A DNA stretch of 64,000 nucleotides from Anaeromyxobacter oryzae (GCF_023169945.1 NZ_AP025591.1:1262501-1326500), one strand, 5' to 3'; counted from the stretch's first letter, positions 24,311-32,857 are shown. Numbers and translations are program-made. The notes: a model not told the origin generated them from the sequence alone.

Positions 24311-24898
24311 ATGGTACCGGCCGCGTACGCGCACGACCCGTTCCCGTTCCTGCAGCACACGCTCGCCGCCGGGTGGCTCGATCCCGTGATGATCGCGTGC
24401 TCCCGCGCGTGCGAGGGCTGGGCGATCGCGCTGTGCGCGCTCGCGGTCGCGCTCACCGGCGAGCGCTGGGGAGCGCGCGCGGCGATCGCGGCGGGGACGG
24501 TGCTCGCCGCCCTGGCGCTGGACGGCGCGACCGTGGAGGTGCTGAAGCGGCTCGTCGACCTGCCTCGCCCGCTCGCGGTGCTCGGCGCCGCGCACGTCCG
24601 CGTGCTCCTCGAGCCGCTCCGCGCGCACTCGATGCCGAGCGGTCACGCGAGCGCCGCCGCCGTGCTCGCGGCGTACGCGGTGCGGCGCACGCGCCGGGCC
24701 GGCGCGGCCGCCTGCCTCCTCGCGATCGCGGGCGGGCTCTCGCGCGTCTACGTCGGCGCGCACTGGGCGCTCGACGTCGTGGCGGGCTGGTGCCTCGGGA
24801 TCCTCTTCGGGCTCGCGGCGGCGGCCGCCGCGCGCGCCGTGATCGCACGCCTCGACGCCGCGCGCGCGACCGCGCTGCCGGCGCGCGCGACGCCCTGA
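24311..24898 (+). CDS. PAP2-type membrane phosphatase
   Basis: The 195-residue protein has about five hydrophobic segments and the three PAP2 motifs: KRLVDLPRP, PSGHASAA and SRVYVGAHWALDVVAG. Such enzymes dephosphorylate lipid phosphates such as undecaprenyl pyrophosphate or phosphatidate at the membrane. Start ATG 24311 follows GGAGGCGGAGGCG; an earlier in-frame start would add about 36 non-conserved residues. It lies downstream of alanine racemase on the same strand; both could serve cell-wall synthesis. Confidence 0.85.
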   Translation: MVPAAYAHDPFPFLQHTLAAGWLDPVMIACSRACEGWAIALCALAVALTGERWGARAAIAAGTVLAALALDGATVEVLKRLVDLPRPLAVLGAAHVRVLLEPLRAHSMPSGHASAAAVLAAYAVRRTRRAGAAACLLAIAGGLSRVYVGAHWALDVVAGWCLGILFGLAAAAAARAVIARLDAARATALPARATP

Positions 24899-24920
24899 CC
24901 CGCGCCGGGCCCGCCGCTCC

Positions 24921-25979
24921 TCAGACCGGCTCGAGCCAGCCCAGCCGATCCGGGCGCTCCCCGCGCTGGATCCCGGAGATCTCCGCCCGCAGCCGCTCGC
25001 CGAGCGACTCCGCGCCCGGCGCGGCGAGCCGGAGCGCCTCGCCGGGCCACGCGACCTCGCCGATCGGCGCGACGACCGACGCCGTGCCCGTGCCGAACAC
25101 CTCCGCGAGCCGGCCCGCGCGGTGCGCCGTCGCGAGCTCGTCGAGCTCGATCCGCCGCTCCTCCACCGGGACGCCCCAGCCCCGCAGCACCTGGAGGACC
25201 GAGTCGCGCGTCACGCCGGCGAGGATCGTCCCCTCCAGGGAGGGCGTCACGACCGTGCCGCCGATCGCCGCGAAGACGTTCATCGTGCCGATCTCCTCGA
25301 GGTCACGGTGCTCCGCGCCGTCGAGCCACAGCACCTGGTCGAAGCCGCGCGCCTTCGCCTCCTCGGCGGCGAGGAGGCTCGCGACGTAGTTGGCCGCCGC
25401 CTTCGCGCCCCCGATGCCGCCCCGCGCCGCGCGGGCGCGCTCGCGCTCCACCCAGATCCGCAGCGGCCGCGGCGGCCCGGAGAAGTAGCCCGCCACCGGC
25501 GAGAGGAACGCGAGGAGGGTGTACGCCTTCGCGGGGCGGACGCCGAGGAACGCCTCCGTCGCGAACACCACCGGCCGGACGTAGAGCGACGTGCCCGGAC
25601 CGCCCGGCAGCCAGTCCGCGTCGGTGCGCAGCAGCGTCTTCACGCCGTCGAGGAGCAGCGCCTCGTCGACGGGGGGGATGCAGAGCCGCTCGGCGCTGCG
25701 GGTGAGCCGGGCGAGGTGCGCGCCGGGCCGGAAGAGCCGCATCCCGCCCGGATGGCGGAACGCCTTCAGCCCCTCGAAGATCGCCTGGCCGTAGTGGAGC
25801 GCCGACGCGGCCGGATCGAGCGAGATGGGGCCGTACGGCACGACCCGCGGCGCGTGCCAGCCCCTGCCCTCCGCCCAGTCGACGCGGAACATGTGATCGG
25901 TGAAGTACTTCCCGAACCCGAGCTCGGCCTCGGCGGGCCGCGCCTTGGGGCTCCGGGTCCGCTCCACGGGGATCGCCAT
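24921..25979 (-). CDS. ilvE: Branched-chain amino acid aminotransferase
   Basis: The 352-residue protein is a fold-type IV PLP aminotransferase of the long (about 350 aa) BCAT subgroup. It has HYGQAIFEGLKAFR, LYVRPVVFATEAFLGV, the PLP lysine region GGIGGAKAAANYVASL, and the conserved EIGTMNVFAAIGG and GTILAGVTRDSVL. It transfers amino groups to the keto acids of leucine, isoleucine and valine. GAGGAGGAGCG precedes ATG 25979. A near-consensus sigma-70 promoter lies 86-114 bases upstream, overlapping the divergent MarR-type regulator gene. Confidence 0.9.
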   Translation of the reverse strand: MAIPVERTRSPKARPAEAELGFGKYFTDHMFRVDWAEGRGWHAPRVVPYGPISLDPAASALHYGQAIFEGLKAFRHPGGMRLFRPGAHLARLTRSAERLCIPPVDEALLLDGVKTLLRTDADWLPGGPGTSLYVRPVVFATEAFLGVRPAKAYTLLAFLSPVAGYFSGPPRPLRIWVERERARAARGGIGGAKAAANYVASLLAAEEAKARGFDQVLWLDGAEHRDLEEIGTMNVFAAIGGTVVTPSLEGTILAGVTRDSVLQVLRGWGVPVEERRIELDELATAHRAGRLAEVFGTGTASVVAPIGEVAWPGEALRLAAPGAESLGERLRAEISGIQRGERPDRLGWLEPV

Positions 25980-26064
25980 CGCTCCTCCTCGTCGCTCGCG
26001 CGCGCGGGCTCCCGTGCTACGGTGAGGCCGCGCGACGCGTTCGGGTAGGTCAAGTGTGTTGTCC

Positions 26065-26093
26065 ATTACAGCGGGCCGCGCCGGAAGCGTCAA
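26065..26093 (-). promoter_or_regulatory. Strong sigma-70-type promoter of ilvE
   Basis: On the minus strand TTGACG (26088-26093) and TGTAAT (26065-26070) are separated by exactly 17 bases, the nearest-to-consensus sigma-70 promoter in the window. It ends one base from the ATG of the divergent MarR-type gene, so polymerase bound here would cover that gene's translation start. Confidence 0.7.
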
Positions 26094-26094
26094 C

Positions 26095-26580
26095 ATGATT
26101 GACCAGAAGACCCGCGACGCCCTCGACGAGGCCCTGGAGCTGCTGTTCTTCGCGTTCCGGGATCTCACCGCCGAGCCGGACCGGGTCCTGGCGGACAGGC
26201 GGCTGTCGCGGGTGCACCATCGCATCCTGTACTTCGTCCGCCGGAACCCCGGCCTCGGCCCGGGCGAGCTGATCCGGATCCTCCGCGTCTCGAAGCAGGC
26301 GCTCGCGCGTCCGCTGAAGGACCTGGTCGAGCAGGGGCTCGTCGCGGCGGCGCCGGTCCCCGAGAACCGCCGCCGGAAGGCGCTCCGGCTGACCCCCGCC
26401 GGCGCACGGCTCGAGCGCCGGCTCTCGGGCTCGCAGCGGCGCCGGTTCGCCGGCGCGTTCGGCGCGGCCGGGGCGAGCGCGTCCGAGGGCTGGCGCGCGG
26501 TGATGGCGATCCTCGGCGCCCGCCGGACCGATCCCGCCGCGGCCGCGGCGCCCGCACCGCGCAGGCGCGAACGCGCCTGA
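26095..26580 (+). CDS. MarR-type winged-helix regulator
   Basis: The 161-residue protein has an N-terminal helix (KTRDALDEALELLFFAFRDL), then a winged helix-turn-helix: HHRILYFVRRNPGLGPGELIRIL, recognition region VSKQALARPLKDLVEQGLV and wing ENRRRKALRLTPAG, and a basic alanine-rich tail. The R-x-h-H-h-R-I-L start of the HTH is typical of MarR/LysR-like gas-vesicle-type regulators of proteobacteria. Start ATG 26095 was chosen; an upstream GTG at 26056 would run through the ilvE promoter. It could control ilvE, itself, or the napAB genes that follow 162 bases downstream; sequence does not decide. Confidence 0.75.
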   Translation: MIDQKTRDALDEALELLFFAFRDLTAEPDRVLADRRLSRVHHRILYFVRRNPGLGPGELIRILRVSKQALARPLKDLVEQGLVAAAPVPENRRRKALRLTPAGARLERRLSGSQRRRFAGAFGAAGASASEGWRAVMAILGARRTDPAAAAAPAPRRRERA

Positions 26581-26603
26581 GCCCTGCGCGCCGGGCGGGT
26601 TCC

Positions 26604-26639
26604 ACCGAAGGATGGGTGGCGCCGGAACGTGCCTTCGGT
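26604..26639. promoter_or_regulatory. Inverted repeat upstream of napA
   Basis: ACCGAAGG (26604-26611) and CCTTCGGT (26632-26639) are perfect inverted arms with a 20-base centre. The centre is about 97 bases upstream of the predicted sigma-54 start of napA, the usual distance of an enhancer site for NtrC-type activators. It could instead act as a terminator hairpin after the MarR-type gene. Confidence 0.4.
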
Positions 26640-26692
26640 GCGCCCGGAGCGCGCCCGCGCGGCCACCCGCGGGATCCGGGGAGTTTCCCTCG

Positions 26693-26708
26693 TGGCCCGC
26701 CCGTTGCT
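26693..26708 (+). promoter_or_regulatory. Sigma-54-type promoter of napAB
   Basis: TGGCCCGCCCGTTGCT matches TGGCACG-N4-TTGCW at 11 of 12 defined positions with exact GG-N10-GC spacing. Transcription would start near 26719, leaving about 24 bases before ATG 26743 that include the ribosome binding site CGGAGGACGACG. Confidence 0.65.
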
Positions 26709-26742
26709 CACGTCCTCCGGCCGAACCCGACGGAGGACGACG

Positions 26743-29373
26743 ATGACGTGGAAGCTGACCCGACGCGAGCTGCTCCAGGCCGGCCTCACGACGGCGGCGG
26801 TGGGGGTCGCCGGCGTCCCCTTGAAGGTGCTGCCGGCGGATCACGGGGACTGGACCTGGGACAAGGGCGTGTGCCGGTTCTGCGGCACGGGCTGCGGGAT
26901 CCAGGTCGCGACGAAGGGCGGCAAGGTGGTCGCGGTGAAGGGCGACCCCGATCACCCGGTGAACCGCGGCCTGCTCTGCGCGAAGGGCTACGCGAACGCG
27001 CAGATCCTCTACGGCGACGACCGGCTCACGCGGCCGCTGCTCCGGAAGCGGAACGGCGCCTTCGACAAGCGGGGCGAGTTCGAGCCGGTCTCCTGGGACG
27101 AGGCGCTCGACGTGATGGCGCGGGAGTGGCGCCGGGCGTACGGCGCGCTCGGCCCGACCGGCGTCGGGATCATGGGCTCGGGCCAGTACACGATCATGGA
27201 GGGCTACGCCGCGGTGAAGCTCGCGAAGGCGGGCTGGCGGACGAACAACATCGACCCGAACGCGCGCCACTGCATGGCCTCCGCGGTCCAGGGCTTCATG
27301 CAGACGTTCGGCATCGACGAGCCGTCGGGCTGCTACGACGACATCGAGCTCGCCGACACCGTCGTGCTCTGGGGCGCGAACATGGCGGAGATGCATCCCA
27401 TGCTCTGGGCGCGCGTCGTCGACGAGCGGCTCCGGCGGCCCGGGTACCAGGTGGTGAACCTCACCACGTACGCGAACCGGTCCTCGGAAGCCGCGGACGT
27501 GGAGATCGTCATCAAGCCGCAGTCCGATCTCGCCATCTGGAACTTCATCGCGCGCGAGGTGATCCGGCGGGGCGCCGTCGACGAGGCGTTCGTGAAGGAG
27601 CACTGCGTCTTCGCCGCCGGCCCCACCGACATCGGCTACGGCCGCCGCGGCGAGGAGAAGCTCGCCGCCGCCGCCGCGAGGCACTGGCTCGTCGATCGCG
27701 CCGCGTTCGAGAAGGCGCTCGAGCCGTACACGCTCGAGCACACCGCCGAGCTCGCGCGCGGCGATCCGGACGAGCCGCTCGAGGCCTTCCAGAAGAAGCT
27801 CGCCGCCCTCGCCGACGTGTACGTCGACCGGGCGCGGAAGGTCGTGTCGTTCTGGACGATGGGCTTCAACCAGCACACGCGCGGCACGTGGGTGAACGAG
27901 CAGGCGTACATGGTCCACCTGCTCACCGGGAAGCAGGCGCGGCCGGGAACCGGCGCGTTCTCGCTGACCGGCCAGCCGTCCGCGTGCGGCACGGCCCGCG
28001 AGGTCGGCGTGTTCTCGCACCGGCTGCCCGCGGACATGCTCGTCGACGACGCGGCGCACCGCGCCCACGCGGAGGAGCTCTGGAGCCTCCCGCACGGCAC
28101 GCTCAACCCGAAGCCGGGCGCGCACATCGTCCAGATGCTCCGGGATCTCGAGGACGGGAAGCTCCGCTGGGTCTGGGTGCAGGTCACGAACCCGTTCCAG
28201 TCCAGCGCCAACGCGAACCACTGGACCCACGCCGCGCGGGAGAAGGACTGCTTCATCGTCGTCTCCGACGTGTACCCGTCGTTCTCCGCGAAGTGCGCGG
28301 ACCTCATCCTGCCGTCGGCGATGATCTTCGAGAAGTGGGGCGGGTACGGGAACGCCGAGCGCCGCACCCAGCTCTGGCGCGAGCTCGTCGCGCCGCCCGG
28401 CGAGGCCCGGAGCGACCTCTGGCAGCTCATGGAGTTCTCGAAGCGCTTCAAGGTCGCGGAGGTCTGGGGGAAGCAGCCCGTCCCCGGCCTCGAGGCGGAC
28501 GGGTTCGAGAAGGGCTTCCTGCCCGACGTGACGGGCGCCGCGCGGGCGCTCGGCCACGGCCCGGACGCGACGCTGCACGACGTCCTCTTCGCGACGCCCG
28601 CCAACCGGAAGGTGCGGTGGCCGGATCCCGTCGCGCGGAAGAAGGCGAACCACACCGTCGTCCACGCGAAGCTCGACTGGTTCCCGGAGAAGGCGCTGTT
28701 CGAGGAGTACGCCCGGTTCGGCCGCGGCCACGGCCACGACCTCGCGCCGTTCGACGTGTACCACCGCGACGACGTCCGCGGCCTCCGCTGGCCGGTGGTC
28801 GCGGGGAAGGAGACGCCCTGGCGCTTCAACGGCGAGCACGACCCTTACGTCCGCCGCGGGGCGCGGTTCGACTTCTACGGCCCGTTCGCGAAGAAGCTCC
28901 CCCGGGGCGACCTCGAGGACGTGACGGATCCGGCGCCGGTGCCGCTCCCCGGGAAGGCGAAGATCTTCTTCCGCCCCTGGCAGCCGCCCCCCGAGGCGCC
29001 CGACGCCGAGTTCGACCTGTGGCTCTGCACCGGCCGCGTGCTCGAGCACTGGCACTCGGGGACCATGACCCGCCGCGTGCCGCAGCTCCACTCCGCGGTC
29101 CCGGAGGCGACGCTCGCGATGCACCCGAAGGACGCGGAGGCGCGCGGGCTCGCCCACGGCGACCTCGCCTGGATCGCGTCGCGCCGCGGGAAGATCCGCG
29201 CGCGGGTCGAGATCGGGGGGCGGAACAAGGTGCCGCGCGGCCTCGTGTACGTGCCCTGGTTCGACGAGGGCGTGCTCGTGAACGCGCTGACGCTGGACGC
29301 GACCTGCCCCATCTCGAAGCAGACCGACTTCAAGAAGTGTGCGGTGAAGGTGAGCCGCGGCGAGACCGCCTGA
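26743..29373 (+). CDS. napA: Periplasmic nitrate reductase catalytic subunit
   Basis: The 876-residue molybdoenzyme reduces nitrate to nitrite in the periplasm. A Tat signal is present at the N-terminus ([20 protein letters not shown]). The [4Fe-4S] cysteines are 44, 47, 51 and 79 ([18 protein letters not shown]). The Mo-ligating Cys177 lies in [17 protein letters not shown], which with DEPSGCYDD is diagnostic of NapA rather than formate dehydrogenase (Sec/Cys in another context). Bis-MGD binding segments [14 protein letters not shown] and [13 protein letters not shown] follow, and the C-terminal molydopterin-dinucleotide domain starts near [15 protein letters not shown]. Length is slightly above the usual 830. 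napB follows after 11 bases. No napC, napD, napF, napG or napH lies nearby. Confidence 0.95.
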   Translation: MTWKLTRRELLQAGLTTAAVGVAGVPLKVLPADHGDWTWDKGVCRFCGTGCGIQVATKGGKVVAVKGDPDHPVNRGLLCAKGYANAQILYGDDRLTRPLLRKRNGAFDKRGEFEPVSWDEALDVMAREWRRAYGALGPTGVGIMGSGQYTIMEGYAAVKLAKAGWRTNNIDPNARHCMASAVQGFMQTFGIDEPSGCYDDIELADTVVLWGANMAEMHPMLWARVVDERLRRPGYQVVNLTTYANRSSEAADVEIVIKPQSDLAIWNFIAREVIRRGAVDEAFVKEHCVFAAGPTDIGYGRRGEEKLAAAAARHWLVDRAAFEKALEPYTLEHTAELARGDPDEPLEAFQKKLAALADVYVDRARKVVSFWTMGFNQHTRGTWVNEQAYMVHLLTGKQARPGTGAFSLTGQPSACGTAREVGVFSHRLPADMLVDDAAHRAHAEELWSLPHGTLNPKPGAHIVQMLRDLEDGKLRWVWVQVTNPFQSSANANHWTHAAREKDCFIVVSDVYPSFSAKCADLILPSAMIFEKWGGYGNAERRTQLWRELVAPPGEARSDLWQLMEFSKRFKVAEVWGKQPVPGLEADGFEKGFLPDVTGAARALGHGPDATLHDVLFATPANRKVRWPDPVARKKANHTVVHAKLDWFPEKALFEEYARFGRGHGHDLAPFDVYHRDDVRGLRWPVVAGKETPWRFNGEHDPYVRRGARFDFYGPFAKKLPRGDLEDVTDPAPVPLPGKAKIFFRPWQPPPEAPDAEFDLWLCTGRVLEHWHSGTMTRRVPQLHSAVPEATLAMHPKDAEARGLAHGDLAWIASRRGKIRARVEIGGRNKVPRGLVYVPWFDEGVLVNALTLDATCPISKQTDFKKCAVKVSRGETA

Positions 29374-29384
29374 GGACGACGACC

Positions 29385-29807
29385 ATGATCGCCACCGCTG
29401 CCCTCCTGCTGCTCGCCGCGACGTCGACGCCGGACGCGTCCCTCGGCCTCTCGAAGACCGGCGTCTTCGACGTCCCCGCTCCGCCCGCCGTCCGCGCCGA
29501 GGACTCGAGCCCGGGCGAGAAGCCGGCGCCGCCCCGCGCCTACCCCGGCGCGCCGCCGGCCATCCCGCACGGGATCGCCGACTTCCTGCCCATCACCCGG
29601 ACACAGAACCTCTGCCTCGACTGCCACGCCGTGAAGGAGAAGAAGCCGGGCGAGGCCACGCCCATCCCGGCGAGCCACTACCGCGATCTGCGGCGCGCGC
29701 CTGGCGCGCCGCGGGGCCGGATCGCCGGCGCGCGGCACGTCTGCACCGCGTGCCACGCGACGCGATCGGACGCCGCGCCGCTCGCCGGCAGCACCTTCGG
29801 GCGCTGA
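29385..29807 (+). CDS. napB: Periplasmic nitrate reductase diheme cytochrome c subunit
   Basis: The 140-residue protein starts with a short hydrophobic signal (MIATAALLLLAAT) and has two c-type heme sites, CLDCH (77-81) and CTACH (120-124), with distal histidines in IPHGIADFLPI and PASHYRDLR, as in NapB. It passes electrons to NapA. The N-terminal linker is proline/alanine-rich. The start follows the napA stop by 11 bases with GAGGACGACGACC as ribosome binding site. A strong hairpin 20 bases downstream ends the unit. Confidence 0.9.
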   Translation: MIATAALLLLAATSTPDASLGLSKTGVFDVPAPPAVRAEDSSPGEKPAPPRAYPGAPPAIPHGIADFLPITRTQNLCLDCHAVKEKKPGEATPIPASHYRDLRRAPGAPRGRIAGARHVCTACHATRSDAAPLAGSTFGR

Positions 29808-29826
29808 CCCGCCGGAGACCCTGGCG

Positions 29827-29862
29827 CGCGCTTCGCGACACCGGAGGTGATCGCGAAGCGCG
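29827..29862. terminator. Strong bidirectional hairpin after napAB
   Basis: CGCGCTTCGCGA and TCGCGAAGCGCG form a perfect 12-bp stem; inside it CACC and GGTG extend the stem past one bulged A, leaving a 3-base loop. It lies between napB and the convergent CBS-domain gene and could serve both. There is no T-tract. Confidence 0.65.
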
Positions 29863-29871
29863 AGCCGTCGT

Positions 29872-30300
29872 TCAGGCGCGGACCTCGCGGTCGGAGACGA
29901 GGCGCGCCGTCTCGGCGGCACGGTCGTCGTCCTCCTCGTCCACGATGTCCGAGAGGCTGATGACGCCGACGAGGTGGCCCTCGTCGTCGACCACCATCAT
30001 CCGGCCCTTGTGGTGCCGCGCCATGAGCTGCTCGGCGCGCTCGATGGGATCGGTCTCGCGGCAGGTGATGGTCTCCCGCGTCATCACGTCCGCGGCGACC
30101 GTCGCGCTCGAGCGCAGGTCCTCGCCGCACACCCGCAGCGCGATGTCACGATCGGTGAGAGTGCCGACGGGCCGGCCGTCCGGCGCGCAGATCGGCACGA
30201 ACCCGATGTTCACCTCGCGCATGCGGCGGGCGATCTGCTGGATGGTGTCGTGCTCCCGGAACGTCTCCACCTCGCTCTTCATGAGGTCCTGGCACAGCAT
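29872..30300 (-). CDS. Tandem CBS-domain protein
   Basis: The 142-residue protein is a single Bateman module: CBS1 (about 8-60, TIQQIARRMREVNIGFVPI then GTLTDRDIALRV) and CBS2 (about 72-125, DPIERAEQLMARHHKGRMMV then GVISLSDIVDEE). Such proteins bind adenine nucleotides and act as energy-sensing regulators. The acidic DEEDDD run after CBS2 is notable. AGGAGGTGCCCC precedes ATG 30300. It is convergent with napAB. The partner is unknown. Confidence 0.85.
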   Translation of the reverse strand: MLCQDLMKSEVETFREHDTIQQIARRMREVNIGFVPICAPDGRPVGTLTDRDIALRVCGEDLRSSATVAADVMTRETITCRETDPIERAEQLMARHHKGRMMVVDDEGHLVGVISLSDIVDEEDDDRAAETARLVSDREVRA

Positions 30301-30413
30301 GGGGCACCTCCTCGCGCGGCGTCCGATCGAGCGCGTCTCGATTTCCATGTCGCGCCCTCGCACCGCGAGCGACGGCCCGCGTGGGGCACGGCGGTGCCGC
30401 GGTGCGCCGTCCC

Positions 30414-31091
30414 TCAGGCGCCCGGCGCCTCGTCCCCGTCGCCGTCGATGACGCGGAGCAGCGCGTCGACCGCCTCCGCGGCGGTGGACGGCGCCGCCGG
30501 ATCGCGATCCGCGGTATCGGGCGCCCCCCAGTCGAACCAGAGCAGGTTCCCGTCCCGGTCGACGACGGCGAGGGCGCCGAGCGGCCGGGCGAGCCGGAGC
30601 TCCGGGTCGCGCCCGAACGGGCTCGAGAGCGCGGCCGGCGGGAGGGGCCGCGCGCCGAAGCGGTAGTACAGGACGGCGCCGTCGGCCTCCAGGCCTCCGA
30701 GGAGCGGTCCGACGTCCTTCCCGAGCCGGTCCGTGCGCCGGGTGCGGAAGTCGGGTCCGAAGCCGTCGTCGATCCGGACCTCCACGTCCGAGTACAGGCG
30801 CGAGAGGCCCGCGAGCTCGGGCGGGAGCCGCGCTCCGACCTCGACGGTACGGGTCGTCCGCCCCTTCGCCTCGAGGCTCTCGCGGACCGCGTCGAGCGGG
30901 TCCTTCGCGCGGTGCGGCTCCGCGTGATCGATGGCGCGGACCAGCACGACCCGGCGGAGGTTCCGGAACGGAGGCGGGCCGGACGGACCGTCAGCGAGAG
31001 GCGCGCTGGCGCAGCCCGCGGCGGCGGCGACGACGGCGGCGGCGGCGAGCACCGTCGCGCCGGCACACGCGCGGCGAAAGCCGTCGAGCAT
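30414..31091 (-). CDS. Lipoprotein of unknown function (225 aa)
   Basis: A signal peptide with lipobox AAAAGC (Cys27) indicates a lipoprotein. The mature part begins with a proline-rich linker, then a mixed alpha/beta domain with RRVVLVRAIDHAEPHRAKDP, a basic GRTTRTVEVGARL strand, and GALAVVDRDGNLLWFDWGAP, in which VVDRDGNLLW resembles an edge strand of nucleotide- or surface-binding proteins. No family is recognised. The stop overlaps nothing. The start is 36 bases from the divergent gene at 31128, so their promoters interleave. Confidence 0.7.
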   Translation of the reverse strand: MLDGFRRACAGATVLAAAAVVAAAAGCASAPLADGPSGPPPFRNLRRVVLVRAIDHAEPHRAKDPLDAVRESLEAKGRTTRTVEVGARLPPELAGLSRLYSDVEVRIDDGFGPDFRTRRTDRLGKDVGPLLGGLEADGAVLYYRFGARPLPPAALSSPFGRDPELRLARPLGALAVVDRDGNLLWFDWGAPDTADRDPAAPSTAAEAVDALLRVIDGDGDEAPGA

Positions 31092-31115
31092 CACGCGCAC
31101 GCCCCCCCGTGACGG

Positions 31116-31121
31116 TATATT
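31116..31121 (+). promoter_or_regulatory. Candidate -10 element (leaderless) for the 126-aa protein
   Basis: TATATT is 6 bases before ATG 31128 and is the most AT-rich hexamer for hundreds of bases. The spacing leaves no room for a ribosome binding site. Confidence 0.5.
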
Positions 31122-31127
31122 CCATCC

Positions 31128-31508
31128 ATGCCCGTCACCGTCGAGACCGGCTCGACCCTCACCTTCGATCGTTTCTGGCGCTGGCTGAAGCGCCACTCGA
31201 ACTGCATCCTCCGCGCGGGGACCCCCGACTGCTTCCTGTACGACCACGAGGATCTGCACTGGCACCTCGAGGAGGACGACGACCGCGTTCCCACCGTGCA
31301 GCTCGTGCGGGGCAAGCAGATCCTCGGCGAGGTGGTGATCGAGGTCCGCGACGTCCTGTTCGTGCAGCAGCTGCCGGATCCGGACGAGGCGGGGCAGTTC
31401 CTCTTCGAGCTGGTCGGTGGCGGAGACGAGCCGTACGCGGTGTACCACTTCGTCCTCGCCCACGGCTTCGACGAGGAGGGCGGCCATCGGCCGCAGCTGA
31501 AGCAGTAG
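31128..31508 (+). CDS. Conserved protein of unknown function (126 aa)
   Basis: A cytosolic, acidic, beta-rich protein without signal peptide. Distinct segments are FDRFWRWLKRHSNCILRAG, YDHEDLHWHLEEDDD and RDVLFVQQLPDPDEAGQFLF. The histidine/acid-rich centre could bind metal, but no family is recognised. The balanced composition and unusual start context (TATATT 6 bases upstream) support it as a real gene. The DUF488-type gene follows 19 bases downstream. Confidence 0.75.
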   Translation: MPVTVETGSTLTFDRFWRWLKRHSNCILRAGTPDCFLYDHEDLHWHLEEDDDRVPTVQLVRGKQILGEVVIEVRDVLFVQQLPDPDEAGQFLFELVGGGDEPYAVYHFVLAHGFDEEGGHRPQLKQ

Positions 31509-31527
31509 CGGCGGGCGGCCGCGGGCC

Positions 31528-31953
31528 GTGGCAGAGCTCCTCTTCACCGTCGGATACGAGGGGCGCAGCGCGAAGGCGCTCGCGACGCGCCTCCACGAGG
31601 CGCAGGTCGCGCGCGTCCTGGACGTCCGCGCCAGCGCGCGCTCGGCGCGGCCCGGGTTCTCGAAGGGCCCCCTTGCGAAGGCGCTCGGCGCCGCGGGGCT
31701 CGCCTACGCCCACCTGCCCGAGGCCGGGAACCCGTTCTTCGCCGAGGCCGAGGCGGATCTCGCGGGCGTCCTCGAGCGGTACCGCGCGCACCTCGAGGCC
31801 CACCCGGAGATCGTGCGGGCGGTGCGCGAGGCGGCCCGCGGGGAGAGGACCGCCCTGCTCTGCGCGGAGGCGAACCCGGCGCGCTGCCACCGGTCGGTCC
31901 TCGCGGCGGCGCTCGTGGCGGACGATCCGGACCTGCGGATCGTCCACCTGTAG
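31528..31953 (+). CDS. DUF488 family protein
   Basis: The 141-residue protein has the DUF488 hallmarks: FTVGYEGRSAKAL at the N-terminus, RVLDVRASARSARPGFSK and the C-terminal cysteine/histidine motif LLCAEANPARCHRSVLA. The family is widespread and of unclear biochemical role; conserved Cys and His suggest a nucleotide- or nucleic-acid-related enzyme. Start is GTG 31528. It is convergent with, and only 7 bases from, the DUF2059 gene. Confidence 0.85.
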   Translation: MAELLFTVGYEGRSAKALATRLHEAQVARVLDVRASARSARPGFSKGPLAKALGAAGLAYAHLPEAGNPFFAEAEADLAGVLERYRAHLEAHPEIVRAVREAARGERTALLCAEANPARCHRSVLAAALVADDPDLRIVHL

Positions 31954-31960
31954 CGCGCCG

Positions 31961-32515
31961 TCACTTCTTCCGCGCCGGCTTCTCCGACGCCGGGGCGGCC
32001 GTGGCGCCGCCACTCGCCTGGTGCTCCGCGGCCGCCTTCTCGAACTCCGGCTTCAGCTTCTCGAGCACGGCCGGGAGCCGCTGCTGCATCACCGCCATCA
32101 TCTGGCCGTTCACGTCCTGCGCGACGTCCGGCATGACCCGGATCGTCTTCTGCCCGATCGGCGTCTTGTAGAACGCGAGCAGCTCGCGCAGCTCCGCCTC
32201 CGTGTAGTGCTTCGCGAGGACGCTCGCCTGGAGGTCGACGATCTCCTGGTACGAGTAGATCGACATGATCTGCTTCATCAGCTTCTCGAATAGCTCCGGC
32301 TGCGTCGACCCGCCCTGCTGCTGCGCCATCTGCGAGAGGTACTGGACGGTCTGCTGCGAGATCCCGGTGAGCGTCCGGTTCCAGTTCTCCTCGGGCAGGA
32401 CGTAGCGGGCGAGCTCGACCGCGACCGGCGTGGGCTGCGCGGGATCGGCGGCGCGGGCGCGCGGCGCGGAGGCGAGGAGCAGGGCCGGGACGAGGACGGC
32501 GAGAAGGTGCTTCAT
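31961..32515 (-). CDS. Exported DUF2059 protein
   Basis: The 184-residue protein has a signal peptide (MKHLLAVLVPALLLASAPRARA) and a mostly helical mature domain with ENWNRTLTGISQQTV, the DUF2059 signature HYTEAELRELLAFYKTPIG, and a charged, disordered tail rich in Ala, Lys and Pro. The family is periplasmic and of unknown function. On the minus strand TAGGCT (32552-32557) is a likely -10, immediately followed by ACGGTCCGTGA on the plus strand (32541-32551), which resembles the operator at 21.65 kb. Confidence 0.85.
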   Translation of the reverse strand: MKHLLAVLVPALLLASAPRARAADPAQPTPVAVELARYVLPEENWNRTLTGISQQTVQYLSQMAQQQGGSTQPELFEKLMKQIMSIYSYQEIVDLQASVLAKHYTEAELRELLAFYKTPIGQKTIRVMPDVAQDVNGQMMAVMQQRLPAVLEKLKPEFEKAAAEHQASGGATAAPASEKPARKK

Positions 32516-32857
32516 GCGGTGGACCCTCCGGGGATTCGAGACGGTCCGTGAAGCCTAGCACGGCCGGGCCGGGCGCCCGGCCGCGTGCTCGCCGCGGCGC
32601 GTTGCGCTCGCGCGCGAGCGCCGGTATCCTCCGTTCGTGGCCTCGTCGATCGTGACGCGTCGATTTAGCAGCCCCCCGCCCCGGACCGGGCGCAGGGTGG
32701 GCACTCGCGCGCGCTGATCTCGACGAGGAGCCGCTCCGCACCAGCGACATCGCCCGGGCCGTGACGGGGGGGACCGCGTCCTCTCCCGCCCCCTTCGCCG
32801 CCTCCCGCCGCGCTCGCGCGCGCCGGCGGCGGCCCCTCTCCGACCCGGAGGTCTCGA
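32516..32857. other. 342-bp divergent intergenic region before the PheRS-like gene
   Basis: It contains the DUF2059 promoter at the left, a GC-rich inverted repeat near 32565-32585, and on the plus strand TATCCT (32625-32630) followed after 6 bases by GTG 32637, which opens a 26-codon reading frame (32637-32717) with one Phe codon (TTT). The remaining 140 bases are GC-rich with no clear structure other than GGAGGTCTCGA before ATG 32858. Confidence 0.5.
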
